A stretch of 19,670 nt of DNA from CAWULT01 sp963923455 (GCA_963923455.1 CAWULT010000087.1:1-19670), one strand, 5' to 3'. Counted from the stretch's first letter, positions 1 to 8,271 are shown. Made by a program: numbers and translations. Notes: generated by a model from the sequence alone, not told the origin.

Positions 1-83
1 GTCCGTCCTGACCGAGGCCGAGCCGCCGCAACGCCCGGAGCGCGGCCTCGACCCGCGGCGGCTCGGCCTCGGTCAGGACGGAC
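1..83. repeat. Perfect 28-bp inverted repeat at window edge
   Basis: Bases 1-28 (beginning GTCCGTCCTGACC) are the exact reverse complement of 56-83, separated by a 27-base loop. The repeat lies in the kinase tail and its outer arm begins at base 1. A perfect 28-bp arm inside a coding sequence is unexpected. An assembly fold-back or a contig broken at a hairpin is the likeliest cause; a genuine cruciform-prone sequence is the alternative. Confidence 0.9.
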
Positions 84-2171
84 CCGAGCCGCACCAGCAC
101 GTTCACCAGGTCGTAGAGGGCACGCCGGTCCTTCGGGTCCTCGGCGCGCGGCAAGCGCGTCGGCCAGGTTGCCGTAGCTGATCGCGAGGTTGTGGCGGAA
201 TTCCGCGTTGAGCGGTTCGGCGTCGGCCAGGCGCTCTCGAATCGCGACGACCTGCCGGAAGCGCGCGGCCGCCTGCGCGGGCTGCCCCATGCCGAGCGCC
301 AGCGTTCCGACGACGTTCTGCGCGGTGGCGGCGCCGTCCTCGTACACCCGGTTGCCCGGCCCGAGCGCCAGCAGCCGCTCGCTGTGGGCCGTCGCCTCCC
401 GGCTGCTGGCCTCCACCGTCGCCATGTCCCGCAGTTCGAACGCGATTCGCGCGCGGGCGGACGCAATCTCACCGGCCAGGGCGAACGCGCGAGCCTCGTC
501 GGGGTGCCGCGTCACCTGGTCGCGGGCCAGTGCCGCGGCCTCGCCCAGGCTGGCGAGCGCCGTGGCGGTGTCGCCGCGCGCACGCTGGACCACGGCCAGG
601 TGCAGCATCGTCTCGGCCAGCCGGCGCCGCGCCCCGTCGTCCCCACGGTCCGCCAGCGGCCGCAGCAGCGCGATCGCCCGCTGGTAGCTCTGCACCGCTC
701 CCGCCGTGTCGCCCAGATTGGCCTGAACGGGCAGCCCCTGCGCCGACCCGACGCGATCGTAGGCGTCCGCCAGCTCACGGGCCAGGCCGGGGTCGTCGCC
801 GACGTCCGTCCGCAGGCTCTCGAGGTAGCTGAGCGCGGTGGCCACGATCATCCGGCGGACCTCCGTGCTGCCGGGCAGCGCGGCCACCCGGTCGTGCACG
901 TCGAACACGAACACGTGGGCCAGCGAGCGAACCTCCTCGAAGCGTCTGGCGGTGCGTCGCGCCTGGAGCAGCGTCGAGGCCAGGCCCGCGAGGCCCACCG
1001 CGGCGACGAGCAGCGCGGTCCCGACCGCCGCCCGGTGCCGGCTGACGAACTTCCCTGCCCGATGCAGCGCACCGGCGGGCCGCGCCAGGATGGGCCGACG
1101 CGCCAGGTAACGTCCGATGTCGTCCGACAGGGCGGCGGCCGACGCGTAGCGCTCGGCCGGATTCTTGGCGATGGCGGTCAGGACGATCGTGTCCAGGTCC
1201 CCGGCCACCTGCCGCGCGGCGGCCCGAGCGCCCCGCGCCAGCAGCCGCGCGCTCGGAGGAGACGGGACGGCCTCGCAGACCGAGCGGTCCAGCGCGAGCA
1301 GCGACGACACGTCGGCCTGCTGCGCCCGCTCGCCGCAGAGCAGTTCGTGGAGCACCAGCCCGAGCGCGTACACGTCCGTCCGCGGCGTGATCGCCTGGCC
1401 ACGCACCTGCTCGGGGCTCACGTAGTCCGGCGTCCATGCCTGACCGAGGGTCTGCGTGCCGCCGGCGGCGGCCAGCGGCGTCAGCACCTTCGCGATGCCG
1501 AAATCCACGAGCTTCGGCACGCCCTGGGCCGTGACCAGGATGTTCGAAGGCTTGAGGTCCCGGTGCGCCACCAGGTGGTCGTGGGCGAAGGCCACGCCGG
1601 CGCAGACCTGCCGGAACAGCGCAAGCCGATCCGGAATCGGCGCCTCCACGCGCGCGCAGTACGAGGTGATGGGCTCGCCGTCGACGAACTCCATCGCGAA
1701 ATACGGCGTGCCCTGCTCCGTGCCGCCGTCGAGGAGCCGCGCGATGTTGTCGTGCTCGAGCCCGGCGAGAATCTGCCGCTCCACCCGCAGCCGCTCGGCC
1801 GCCCCGACATCGCCGCGCCAGCCGGTTGCCACCTTCAACGCCACCCGCTTCCGGTACTCGTCGTCGGCGCGGACCGCCTCGAAGACGACCCCCATGCCTC
1901 CGCGTCCGACCTCGCGCACCACCTCGTAGGGCCCGAAGCGGCTGCCAATCGCGGTGGCCTCCACGAACGCGGCGGCACTGCCTTCGACGGCGCGCGCGAT
2001 GGCACCGGCGGCGGCGGCGTGCGTCAGCATCCGTTCGAGCAGCGCCCGCAGCTCCGGATCGTCGGGGAGTTCGCGATCGAGGGCCTCGGCGCGCGCCTCG
2101 GCGGGCAGGCCCGCCAGCGCAGGAAACAGCGTCTCGACCCGCCGCCACTGGTCCGGGGTCGGCACGCTCAT
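1..2171 (-). CDS. Ser/Thr protein kinase with TPR-like tail, partial at window edge
   Basis: This is a membrane-anchored eukaryotic-type Ser/Thr kinase whose 3' end is not in the window. Reading from the ATG at 2171, the kinase domain shows a glycine loop G-R-G-G-M-G (residues 89-94), the ATP lysine in VALKV (K113), the catalytic loop HRDLKPSN (H203, D205), DFG at 223-225 and an APE-like SPEQ segment. A hydrophobic segment at about residues 380-400 is a single membrane span, followed by a helical, Ala/Leu-rich region of the kind that forms TPR repeats. It starts 4 bp after the sigma factor stop, so the two are almost certainly co-transcribed. Near 141-152 the sensible reading moves to another frame (see findings), giving RAEDPKDRRALYDLV, so the last part visible here is frameshifted. 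The kinase call is very sure; the target and signal are unknown. Confidence 0.93.
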   Translation of the reverse strand, partial: MSVPTPDQWRRVETLFPALAGLPAEARAEALDRELPDDPELRALLERMLTHAAAAGAIARAVEGSAAAFVEATAIGSRFGPYEVVREVGRGGMGVVFEAVRADDEYRKRVALKVATGWRGDVGAAERLRVERQILAGLEHDNIARLLDGGTEQGTPYFAMEFVDGEPITSYCARVEAPIPDRLALFRQVCAGVAFAHDHLVAHRDLKPSNILVTAQGVPKLVDFGIAKVLTPLAAAGGTQTLGQAWTPDYVSPEQVRGQAITPRTDVYALGLVLHELLCGERAQQADVSSLLALDRSVCEAVPSPPSARLLARGARAAARQVAGDLDTIVLTAIAKNPAERYASAAALSDDIGRYLARRPILARPAGALHRAGKFVSRHRAAVGTALLVAAVGLAGLASTLLQARRTARRFEEVRSLAHVFVFDVHDRVAALPGSTEVRRMIVATALSYLESLRTDVGDDPGLARELADAYDRVGSAQGLPVQANLGDTAGAVQSYQRAIALLRPLADRGDDGARRRLAETMLHLAVVQRARGDTATALASLGEAAALARDQVTRHPDEARAFALAGEIASARARIAFELRDMATVEASSREATAHSERLLALGPGNRVYEDGAATAQNVVGTLALGMGQPAQAAARFRQVVAIRERLADAEPLNAEFRHNLAISYGNLADALAARRGPEGPACPLRPGERAGAARVRPDRGRAAAGRGRAPGVAAARPRSGR

Positions 2172-2175
2172 GGCG

Positions 2176-2751
2176 TCAGGCGCCGGCCGCCATCGCCTGG
2201 CCGAGCCAGGCTTCCGCGACCCGCTGATCGCGGCTGACGGTGCCAATCGACACCGAGAGCAGTTCCGCGACCTCCTGGACGTTGAGGCCGGCAAAGTAGC
2301 GCATCTCGATCACCTGGGCCTGTCGCGGGCTGACGTGTGCCAGGTCCGTCAGCGCCCGATCCAGCGAGAGCAGCGCGTCGAGCGGCGGCGCATCGACGAA
2401 CAGCCCGGCGGGCAGTTCGGTCCGCAACGCCGAGCCGCCCCGCTTGTCGGCGCGGGCCGCCCGCGCGTGATCGACGAGGATGCGGCGCATCACCTGCGCG
2501 GCCAGGCCGTAGAACTGCCGGCGGTGCGCGAAGGAGGCGTTCTCCTGCCGCACCAGCCGCAGCCACGCCTCGTTGACGAGCGCGGTGGGCTGCAGGGTGT
2601 GGCCGGCGCGCTCGCGCCGCAGGTACGCATCCGCGATGCGCCGCAGTTCCCCGTAGACGAGCGGCATCAACGCGTCGAGCGCCGCGCGGTCGCCCGCCGC
2701 CCAACGGCCGAGCAGTTGGGTCACGTCCGTGGGTGCGCCGGGAGCCGCCAT
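2176..2751 (-). CDS. ECF sigma factor, TIGR02999-like
   Basis: This 191-residue sigma-70 factor has only regions 2 and 4. Region 2 is visible in the stretch from ELRRIADAYLRRE to FYGLAAQVMRRILVDHARA (about residues 33-100), with the HTLQPTALVNEAWLRL signature of the acidobacterial/planctomycete ECF group. Region 4 runs from about 135 to 185, with a helix-turn-helix around VQEVAELLSVSIGTVSRD that would read the -35 element. It lies 4 bp upstream of the kinase, the usual sigma-kinase pairing in this group, in which the kinase may control the sigma factor. I see no anti-sigma gene. The receptor gene upstream is separated from it by a strong terminator, so it probably has its own promoter in 2752-2789. 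Confidence 0.92.
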   Translation of the reverse strand: MAAPGAPTDVTQLLGRWAAGDRAALDALMPLVYGELRRIADAYLRRERAGHTLQPTALVNEAWLRLVRQENASFAHRRQFYGLAAQVMRRILVDHARAARADKRGGSALRTELPAGLFVDAPPLDALLSLDRALTDLAHVSPRQAQVIEMRYFAGLNVQEVAELLSVSIGTVSRDQRVAEAWLGQAMAAGA

Positions 2752-2789
2752 CGCCTGAGGGTCTATTTAACACAAGCGCCGTGCAGAAA

Positions 2790-2823
2790 CGACGAGGGCC
2801 AGGGTTGCCCCTGGCCCTCGTCG
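2790..2823 (-). terminator. Rho-independent-like terminator after the TonB-dependent receptor
   Basis: A perfect 15-bp stem (2790-2804 with 2809-2823) closes a 4-base loop, TTGC. On the minus strand it comes 21 bases after the receptor stop codon and is followed by a short TTT. It isolates the receptor transcript from the sigma-kinase operon downstream. Confidence 0.82.
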
Positions 2824-2844
2824 CACGGACGCGATGGCCGGCGC

Positions 2845-5800
2845 CTAGAAGTTGACCGTGAAGTTCAGGCGCACGAACCGCGGGCTGTAGATCGCCGTGG
2901 GCGTACCCCAGCCGCTGGGGCGCGGCGTGTTGTCGGTGTTGTAGATGTAGGTCGTGTTGAACCCCGTCGGGTAGCTCGTGTTCAACAGGTTGTTCAGGTC
3001 GACCCCGATGTCGGTGCGGGTGCCGCCGAACCGCAGGACCTTCGCAAAGCGCATGTCGACCTGCGTCCGGCGCTGATCCGTCCAGACCCGACGCTCGTTG
3101 TCCGTCAGCGCGATGCTCGTCGTGCCGTTGGCCAGCGCGCCGGGAGGCAGCTTGCCGTAGGCCTGCTGGATCACGGTGTTCGGCACCTGCCAGGTCGCGG
3201 TGATCTGCTGGAACGGCTGCGACCGCACGGTCGCGCTGACCAGCACGTCGATCTTCGGAATCGTGTAGCTGGCCAGGCCGCGGACCGTGGACTGCCACGG
3301 CTCCACGTTGTTGCAGCCGCGCGGGTCGGGGCCCTGGCTGCCGGTGTTGGTCGCCGCCGTCGGCCAGTACTTGGCGATCACCTCGCACGTGTTCACCTTG
3401 GCGCGGCCCGTCTGCGAACCGACCTGCGTGGTCAGCCCGCCGCGCAGGCGCGCGTTCACGGTGATTTCGAAGCCGTCCCACACGCTGTCGCGCTCGGCGC
3501 CGAGGTCCGACTCCCGGAACAGGAACGGCACCGCCGCCAGGGCGTTGGCCGCCGTCGTCGGCACGTAGACCGTCACCGGGTAACCGCCTCCACCAGGCAG
3601 GCGCGAGTCCTGCGGCGCGGTGAGCGTATAGGTTTCGTAGGAGACGGCCGGGCTGCCGCTCAGCACGCCGCCGGCGTGCTTGCTGAGATCCGTCGTCAGG
3701 AAGAAGCCGCGGAACGTGCGGTGCGTGAAGCTGAACTCCGCCGACACGCGCGGGAACACCTGCTGCTGAATCGAGCCCGTGTACTGCGTGTCGCCCGGGC
3801 GCACGCCCCAGCCCTTCAGCACGCCGGGATCGACGCGCGTCTGGGTGCCGAGCTTGCCGAAGTTGGCCGCGGCCGACGACGCCGCCGCGCACTCACCATT
3901 GGCCGCCGGATTGAGCAGGTCGCAGTCCACGACGTAGTCGCGGTCGGCATCGCTCCAGCCGCGGTTCTGCACGTTGCGGACGATGGTCGCCCCCGGGTTG
4001 GTCGAGGTGTACGGCGAGTCGTTGGCCGCATAGGCCAGGTACCGGCCCCAGTTGAACTTCAGGGCCGTCTTGCCGTTGCCGAACAAGTCGTACGCCACGC
4101 CGACGCGCGGCGTGAGGTCGTTGTAGGCGTCGACGCCCGCGGTCTTCTGGATGGTGATCGGGGTCGGGTTCAGGAACGAGGTGTTCGTCGTGCCGTTCAG
4201 CTCCGTCGGCGCGTAGCTCGATGCACGGTCCCAGCGCAGCGCGCCCTGCAGGGTCAGGCGATCGCGCGTCCAGCTGTGCTGCACGAACAGGCTGTGGGTC
4301 TGCGTGATCGTCCGGCGGCCGAAGTCCGGCAGGTAGTAGCTGACGGCGTTCGGCACACCCTGGTTGAAGCGGTAGCCGAGCTGCGAGGAATTGGCCACGT
4401 CCTTGTCGAGCAGGTCGAGCTTGCGGTACTGGTAGCCGAACTTCGAGCTGTTCGCGCCCGTGATGTACGACACGGTGGCCTGGGCGTCGTCGGTGTTGCC
4501 CTTGGCCGGGCCCCAGCTCTCCACGCCCCGGTACCGGTAGTTGGCCACCGGCGCGTACGGCAACCCGGTGGCCGGGTTGATCGCGTTCGACTGCTCCGTC
4601 ACCGGAATCAGCGACGTGTCGGCGTCGGGCGCCGGGTGCCCGAAGATCGGCTGGTACCGGAACGGCGTGTAGCCGGCCTCGAGCAGCAGCTTGTTGGTGG
4701 CCGGCAGCGTCCAGGTGAACTGGTTCAGGTAGAACGGCACGTCGAAGTAGCCGCGGCCGGCCGTCGACGTCGCTTCGGGCGACATCTGCGGCGACCCCGT
4801 GTTGTTGCCGAGTCCGATCCAGTTCTCACCACGGTTATGGCAGCCCTGCGTGCCGACCTTGAGCGGCGTGCCCTCGCAGCGCGCCTGGTACTCGGAGTTG
4901 ACGCGGATGCGGTTGGCGCCGAACTGGCCGGTGATGCGGCCGATGATCATCGTGCGGTCCGTCACCAGACGGGCCTCCGTCGGCGCGCCGACCCAGTCCC
5001 AGCGCGCCGGGTTGCCGGCGTTGGCGTTCTCGTAGATGCCGAGCATCGGCACCTGCGTGCTCAGGTCGCGATAGCTGCCGAAGAACCAGAGGCGGTTCTT
5101 CATGATCGGCCCGCCGAACGCCGCGCTCCAGTCGTAGGCGCTGTTGACGCCAGGGTTCGACCGGAGGTTCGGGTTGAGCGCCTTGATGTCGCTGTTCAGG
5201 TTGTCGCTGCTCGACCACTTGCCGGCCGTGTTCAGGAACACGTTGCCGGAGAAGTCGTTGCCGCCCGAACGCGGGATGATGTTCATCACCGGGCCGCCGA
5301 TGTCGCTGTCGCCGAGCCCGCCGCCGACCGAGATGGCGACTTCGTCGGCGTTGACCGTGTCGTAGACGTAGGACGAGAAGCCGCCGCTGCGCGCGGCCGT
5401 CACGGGATAGCCGTTGACCGCGTATCGCCCTTCGCCCGCCACCGAGCCGGAGTTGATCGTGCTCGACCGCGCGTTGAACGACGTCATCGTCGGCGAGAGG
5501 GCCAGCCCCGCGTCACTGACCTGGACGCCAGGCGTCAGGTTCAGGAGGGCGCCGGCCGCCCGGGTGACCGGCAGCGTCTCGATGACGGAGTTGTCGAGGA
5601 CGACCTCGCGCCGGGCGTTCTGCACGTCGACGACGGGCGTCTCGCCGGTCACGGTGATGGTCTCTTCGAGGCCGCCGACCTTGAGCTCGGCGTTGATCGT
5701 GAGTGTCTGCGAGCCCGTCAGCTCGACACCCTCGCGCTTCACCGTGTTGAACCCGGGCAGCGTGAAGGTGAGCGAATAGGTGCCGGACCGCAGGTCGACG

Positions 5801-6000
5801 ATACGAAACTGACCGGTACCGTCGGTGACGGCGGTGCGGGTCTTCTCGATGAGCGCCGGGCTCGCGGCCTCAACGGTGACGCCGGGCAGCACGCCGCCCG
5901 ACGCATCACGGACGGTTCCCGTGAGAGAGGCCTGGGCGAGCGCGGTGGCCGGAAGCAGGAGCACGACGAGGAGCGTCAGAGACTTCAGAACAGTTCGCAT
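2845..6000 (-). CDS. TonB-dependent receptor, Oar-like, with carboxypeptidase-regulatory domain
   Basis: This 1051-residue outer-membrane protein starts with a clear signal peptide (MRTVLKSLTLLVVLLLP, cleavage after ALA near residue 22). Residues about 24-105 form a CarboxypepD_reg-like beta-sandwich (ASLTGTVRDASGGVLPGVTV). A plug domain follows at about 110-240 (ETITVTGETPVVDVQ, then VMNIIPRSGGNDFSG). The rest is a large beta barrel ending in the terminal phenylalanine of LNFTVNF that BAM recognises. The length is typical of the Oar/SusC-like receptors that acidobacteria carry in many copies. The substrate cannot be read from the sequence. It diverges from a GntR-family regulator, and palindrome CTGTATACAG lies about 100 bp upstream of its start, so control by that regulator is likely. 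No SusD-like partner is present. Confidence 0.93.
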   Translation of the reverse strand: MRTVLKSLTLLVVLLLPATALAQASLTGTVRDASGGVLPGVTVEAASPALIEKTRTAVTDGTGQFRIVDLRSGTYSLTFTLPGFNTVKREGVELTGSQTLTINAELKVGGLEETITVTGETPVVDVQNARREVVLDNSVIETLPVTRAAGALLNLTPGVQVSDAGLALSPTMTSFNARSSTINSGSVAGEGRYAVNGYPVTAARSGGFSSYVYDTVNADEVAISVGGGLGDSDIGGPVMNIIPRSGGNDFSGNVFLNTAGKWSSSDNLNSDIKALNPNLRSNPGVNSAYDWSAAFGGPIMKNRLWFFGSYRDLSTQVPMLGIYENANAGNPARWDWVGAPTEARLVTDRTMIIGRITGQFGANRIRVNSEYQARCEGTPLKVGTQGCHNRGENWIGLGNNTGSPQMSPEATSTAGRGYFDVPFYLNQFTWTLPATNKLLLEAGYTPFRYQPIFGHPAPDADTSLIPVTEQSNAINPATGLPYAPVANYRYRGVESWGPAKGNTDDAQATVSYITGANSSKFGYQYRKLDLLDKDVANSSQLGYRFNQGVPNAVSYYLPDFGRRTITQTHSLFVQHSWTRDRLTLQGALRWDRASSYAPTELNGTTNTSFLNPTPITIQKTAGVDAYNDLTPRVGVAYDLFGNGKTALKFNWGRYLAYAANDSPYTSTNPGATIVRNVQNRGWSDADRDYVVDCDLLNPAANGECAAASSAAANFGKLGTQTRVDPGVLKGWGVRPGDTQYTGSIQQQVFPRVSAEFSFTHRTFRGFFLTTDLSKHAGGVLSGSPAVSYETYTLTAPQDSRLPGGGGYPVTVYVPTTAANALAAVPFLFRESDLGAERDSVWDGFEITVNARLRGGLTTQVGSQTGRAKVNTCEVIAKYWPTAATNTGSQGPDPRGCNNVEPWQSTVRGLASYTIPKIDVLVSATVRSQPFQQITATWQVPNTVIQQAYGKLPPGALANGTTSIALTDNERRVWTDQRRTQVDMRFAKVLRFGGTRTDIGVDLNNLLNTSYPTGFNTTYIYNTDNTPRPSGWGTPTAIYSPRFVRLNFTVNF

Positions 6001-6101
6001 ACGTGGCGAGTCTTCCCTTCGGTGTTCCGGAACAACATCGGAGCGTCATCGTCGAACGGGGCGATGGCGCAAGTCACGACCGATCGGCTGCACACGACAG
6101 T

Positions 6102-6111
6102 CTGTATACAG
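6102..6111. promoter_or_regulatory. Candidate GntR operator CTGTATACAG
   Basis: This is a perfect 10-bp palindrome with a GTATAC core, the kind of short symmetric site bound by FadR/FCD-type GntR regulators. It lies about 100 bp upstream of the receptor start and between that gene and the divergent GntR gene. Its TATACA could also overlap a -10 element for the receptor, which would make it a repression site. Assignment to this regulator is an inference from position and family. Confidence 0.55.
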
Positions 6112-6199
6112 CAGCAGTTGAGGGTAATGACCTGCTAGCCCGTAAGTCAAGCAACAGAAGCCACTTCTAGCCCTCGACTCCCCCTGCCGGGAGGGGTGC

Positions 6200-6209
6200 C
6201 TGCATGCAG
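6200..6209. promoter_or_regulatory. Second candidate operator CTGCATGCAG
   Basis: This perfect 10-bp palindrome differs from the one at 6102-6111 by a symmetric change in each half (CTG-C/T-AT-G/A-CAG). It lies 38 bases upstream of the -35 element of the GntR promoter. The degenerate copy of this region near 8230 keeps only CCCATGCGG here, so the site has lost its symmetry there. Confidence 0.4.
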
Positions 6210-6246
6210 AATCGGCCGCCCGAGGCCCTCAATCCAAGAATTCGGA

Positions 6247-6274
6247 TTGCCGACCTGCCTGTTTTCAGTAGGAT
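6247..6274 (+). promoter_or_regulatory. Promoter of the GntR regulator gene
   Basis: The -35 element TTGCCG (6247-6252) and -10 element TAGGAT (6269-6274) are separated by 16 bases. The same arrangement (TTGCAA, 16 bases, TAGGAT) is kept in the duplicate at 8272-8299 although the spacer has changed, which argues that the elements are functional. A ribosome site, AGAGGA (6299-6304), lies 8 bases before the ATG. Confidence 0.55.
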
Positions 6275-6312
6275 TCGAGCGCCGATCCAACGAAGCGTAG
6301 AGGACCCCGCCG

Positions 6313-7098
6313 ATGTCGAACGTCGTGCCGCCCACCGCACCGCCACAGGCCCCTGTCCCCCGGCAGACCCCGTCGGACGTCGATTCGCAGACGAGCCGCG
6401 CCTTCTTCCGCCTTCGGGAGTCGCTGCTGCGGGGTGAGTTCGCGCCGGGGGAACGGATGGCCGAGCTGCCGCTCGTGACCCTGCTGGGCGTCTCCCGAAC
6501 GCCGATCCGGCTTGCACTCGAACGGCTCGCCCACATGGGCCTGCTCGACCTGAACGCCCACGGGGGCTTCACCGTCCGGGGCTACACGCCGGCCGATGCG
6601 CTCGACGCGATCGAAATCCGAGGCGTCGTCGAAGGCACGGCGGCGCGCCTGGCGGCGGAGCGCCTGGTCCACGGCGGTGAGGTGGCGCAGCTCCGGCACT
6701 ACGAGGACCAGATGACACGGCTGGGCCCGCTGACCCTCGACACGTTCGGACCCTACATGGACCTGAACGAGGCCTTCCACGACACCATCGTCCGGCTGGC
6801 CAAGAGTGACATCCTGCGCCGCAGCTACACGCAGGCCGTGTCCCTGCCGTTCGCGTCGCCGAGCGCGATGGTGTACCCGAACGCGCAGCTCGCCCGCGCC
6901 GACGAGCGGCTGACGCTCGCCCGGGAACACCACCGCGCCCTCGTCGAGGCCATCGCCACACGGCAGGGCGCGCGGGCCGAGCACCTGGCCCGCGAGCACG
7001 CCTTCATCGGGCGTCGCGTGATGACGATCGCGCTCGGCGACGGCGAGGCGATGCGAAACGTGCCAGGCGCGCCGCTGATCAACCGCGCGGAGCGCTGA
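6313..7098 (+). CDS. GntR-family regulator with FCD domain (FadR subfamily)
   Basis: This 261-residue DNA-binding regulator has a winged helix at about residues 27-91 (FRLRESLLRGEFAPGERMAE, then LGVSRTPIRLALERLAHMGL) and a C-terminal all-helical FCD ligand domain at about 95-235. Likely metal or ligand residues of FCD domains are present: D150 and H156 in DLNEAFHDTI, H206/H207 in EHHRAL and H229 in AREHAF. The first 25 residues are Pro-rich and probably disordered. The ATG is fixed by AGAGGA 8 bases upstream. It diverges from the TonB-dependent receptor and probably controls it and itself in response to a small organic acid. A truncated, frameshifted copy of this gene lies at 8338-8588. Confidence 0.9.
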   Translation: MSNVVPPTAPPQAPVPRQTPSDVDSQTSRAFFRLRESLLRGEFAPGERMAELPLVTLLGVSRTPIRLALERLAHMGLLDLNAHGGFTVRGYTPADALDAIEIRGVVEGTAARLAAERLVHGGEVAQLRHYEDQMTRLGPLTLDTFGPYMDLNEAFHDTIVRLAKSDILRRSYTQAVSLPFASPSAMVYPNAQLARADERLTLAREHHRALVEAIATRQGARAEHLAREHAFIGRRVMTIALGDGEAMRNVPGAPLINRAER

Positions 7099-7108
7099 CC
7101 GGCTCCAC

Positions 7109-7975
7109 TCAGGAGGCGGGTATCCACCCCGCCAACCGCGCCACGAGCACCCAGAAGGCCATGGCCGCCCGCTGCTGCGCCATCCCGTTGCTCAGGTGTC
7201 CGGCCACGGGTTCGGAGGCGTACTCGCCGCAGATCACGGGCACGCCGTCGACCGCGCACGCGGTCCCGTCGGGCCGATGCGACTCGATGTCGGCCAGGTC
7301 CATCAACGGCAGACCGCGCGCGGACGCGTACATCCGCATCTGCTCGTTGAACTGCGCGATGTGCGTCATCGGCACCTTGGCCAGCGCGGCGGTCCAGTAC
7401 ACGAAGCGCACATCGGGATGAGCCGCGGCCGCCGCCTCGACCTGCGCGATCGACGGCGTACGCGCGCGGTCCCAGAAGCGCGCCAGCGTCGGGTCCTCGA
7501 CGTAGCCGAACTTCCAGGTGATCACCTGAAAGCCGGTGCGTGTCTCGACCGCCGTGAGGAAGTCCTTCACCTTGCCGTACCACCCAGGGTTGCCTCGAAA
7601 CTCCACCAGCCAGTTCGTCCGGTCGTACTGCGGCTGGCTGACGACGGGCACGCGCGCGGCCGGCACGGCGAACCCGGTGCGGCAGTGGTTGGGCCGGTTG
7701 TCGGCGAGGCAGTCGAGGCCGACCCCGATGTTCGCGCCCACGCTGCCCGACCGCAGCAGGACGCGCGTGGCGCGCGCGCGGGCGAGCACGTCAGCCGGCA
7801 GGCGGTCGAAGAGCGCCACGGACGTGTGATCGACGACGATTCCCGCGGCCCCCGGTCCGGTCCGCGCCGGGAGGGCAGGCCCTGCCGTCTGCCCGGACAC
7901 GCGGGCGAACCCGAACGCGGCCGGCCACGCGAGCCCGAGCGCGATCGCGATCGCGAGGTGGCGCCCGCGGTTCAC
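7109..7975 (-). CDS. Secreted SGNH-hydrolase-like protein
   Basis: The product is 288 residues from a GTG start with an N-terminal signal segment (MNRGRHLAIAIALGLAWPAA). It does not closely match a named enzyme that I recognise. It resembles a family of exported SGNH-type proteins: a glycine/serine block near the start of the domain (VLLRSGSVGANI, residues 72-83), then WKFGYV near 154, FVYWTA near 191, N210 in QFNEQM, LMDLADIES near 224, and a C-terminal GHLSNG (H260) where the catalytic His usually lies. The first block has SGSVG rather than the usual GDS, so catalysis is uncertain. The GTG overlaps the stop of the upstream rhodanese fragment (GTGA), which fixes the start. It converges on the GntR gene with a 10-bp gap. 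Confidence 0.6.
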   Translation of the reverse strand: MNRGRHLAIAIALGLAWPAAFGFARVSGQTAGPALPARTGPGAAGIVVDHTSVALFDRLPADVLARARATRVLLRSGSVGANIGVGLDCLADNRPNHCRTGFAVPAARVPVVSQPQYDRTNWLVEFRGNPGWYGKVKDFLTAVETRTGFQVITWKFGYVEDPTLARFWDRARTPSIAQVEAAAAAHPDVRFVYWTAALAKVPMTHIAQFNEQMRMYASARGLPLMDLADIESHRPDGTACAVDGVPVICGEYASEPVAGHLSNGMAQQRAAMAFWVLVARLAGWIPAS

Positions 7976-8154
7976 CGCTGCGCCCCCGCTGCGGCAAAGG
8001 CCTGATACGTGGCGTATCCGCCCGACAGATTGCGCACGCGGTAGCCGTGCTGCAGCAGGAACCGCGTGGCGAAGTACGACCGCTGCCCCACACCGCAGTA
8101 CACCCACAGCTCCCGGTCGCGGTGGAGGTCGGCCATGGCGGAGTCTACTACCAT
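7972..8154 (-). pseudogene. Rhodanese C-terminal fragment, copy of the reductase-rhodanese 3' end
   Basis: This 60-codon open frame contains only the second half of a rhodanese domain: active-site loop YCGVGQRSYF and the LSGGYATY end. Bases 8004-8121 match 11141-11258, the 3' end of the reductase-rhodanese gene, at 115 of 118 positions. The first eight codons (MVVDSAMA) are unrelated to the parent. Without the N-terminal half of the fold it is unlikely to be an enzyme, although the frame is intact and its stop overlaps the start of the SGNH-like gene, so it could be translated as a leader. Confidence 0.75.
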
Positions 8155-8271
8155 CGTGGCGTTCGATCAGCACGCGACGACGTCCTCCATGGGGCATCTT
8201 GAGTGAAGCGGCGCGCATGGCGACGCCCATGCGGAACAGCCCTCCGTCCGGTCGGACGCCAAGAATTCGGA

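Larger units (their letters stand above)
6001..6312. promoter_or_regulatory. Divergent regulatory region, receptor / GntR regulator
   Basis: This 312-bp gene-free stretch separates two divergent genes. It holds two related 10-bp palindromes, a promoter for the rightward regulator, and a long leader of about 100 bases before the leftward receptor. The receptor has a purine-rich ribosome site (GAAGGGAAG) about 12 bases before its ATG. A small GC hairpin with CCCCT/AGGGG arms lies near 6181-6196. I could not fix a convincing -35/-10 pair for the receptor. Confidence 0.7.

Noticed and set aside
192..2237. Long rightward open frame opposite the kinase
   Set aside because: It is an Arg/Gly/Pro-rich antisense shadow; the leftward frame shows complete kinase motifs.
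1954..6138. 1394-codon rightward open frame opposite the receptor
   Set aside because: Its translation is Arg/Val/Ala-rich without domains, while the opposite strand encodes a full TonB-dependent receptor with signal peptide and terminal Phe.
7114..7133. Hairpin GGCGGG/CCCGCC as terminator between GntR and the SGNH-like gene
   Set aside because: It lies inside the last codons of the SGNH-like gene, has an unpaired extra base and no T-run, so coding constraint may explain it.
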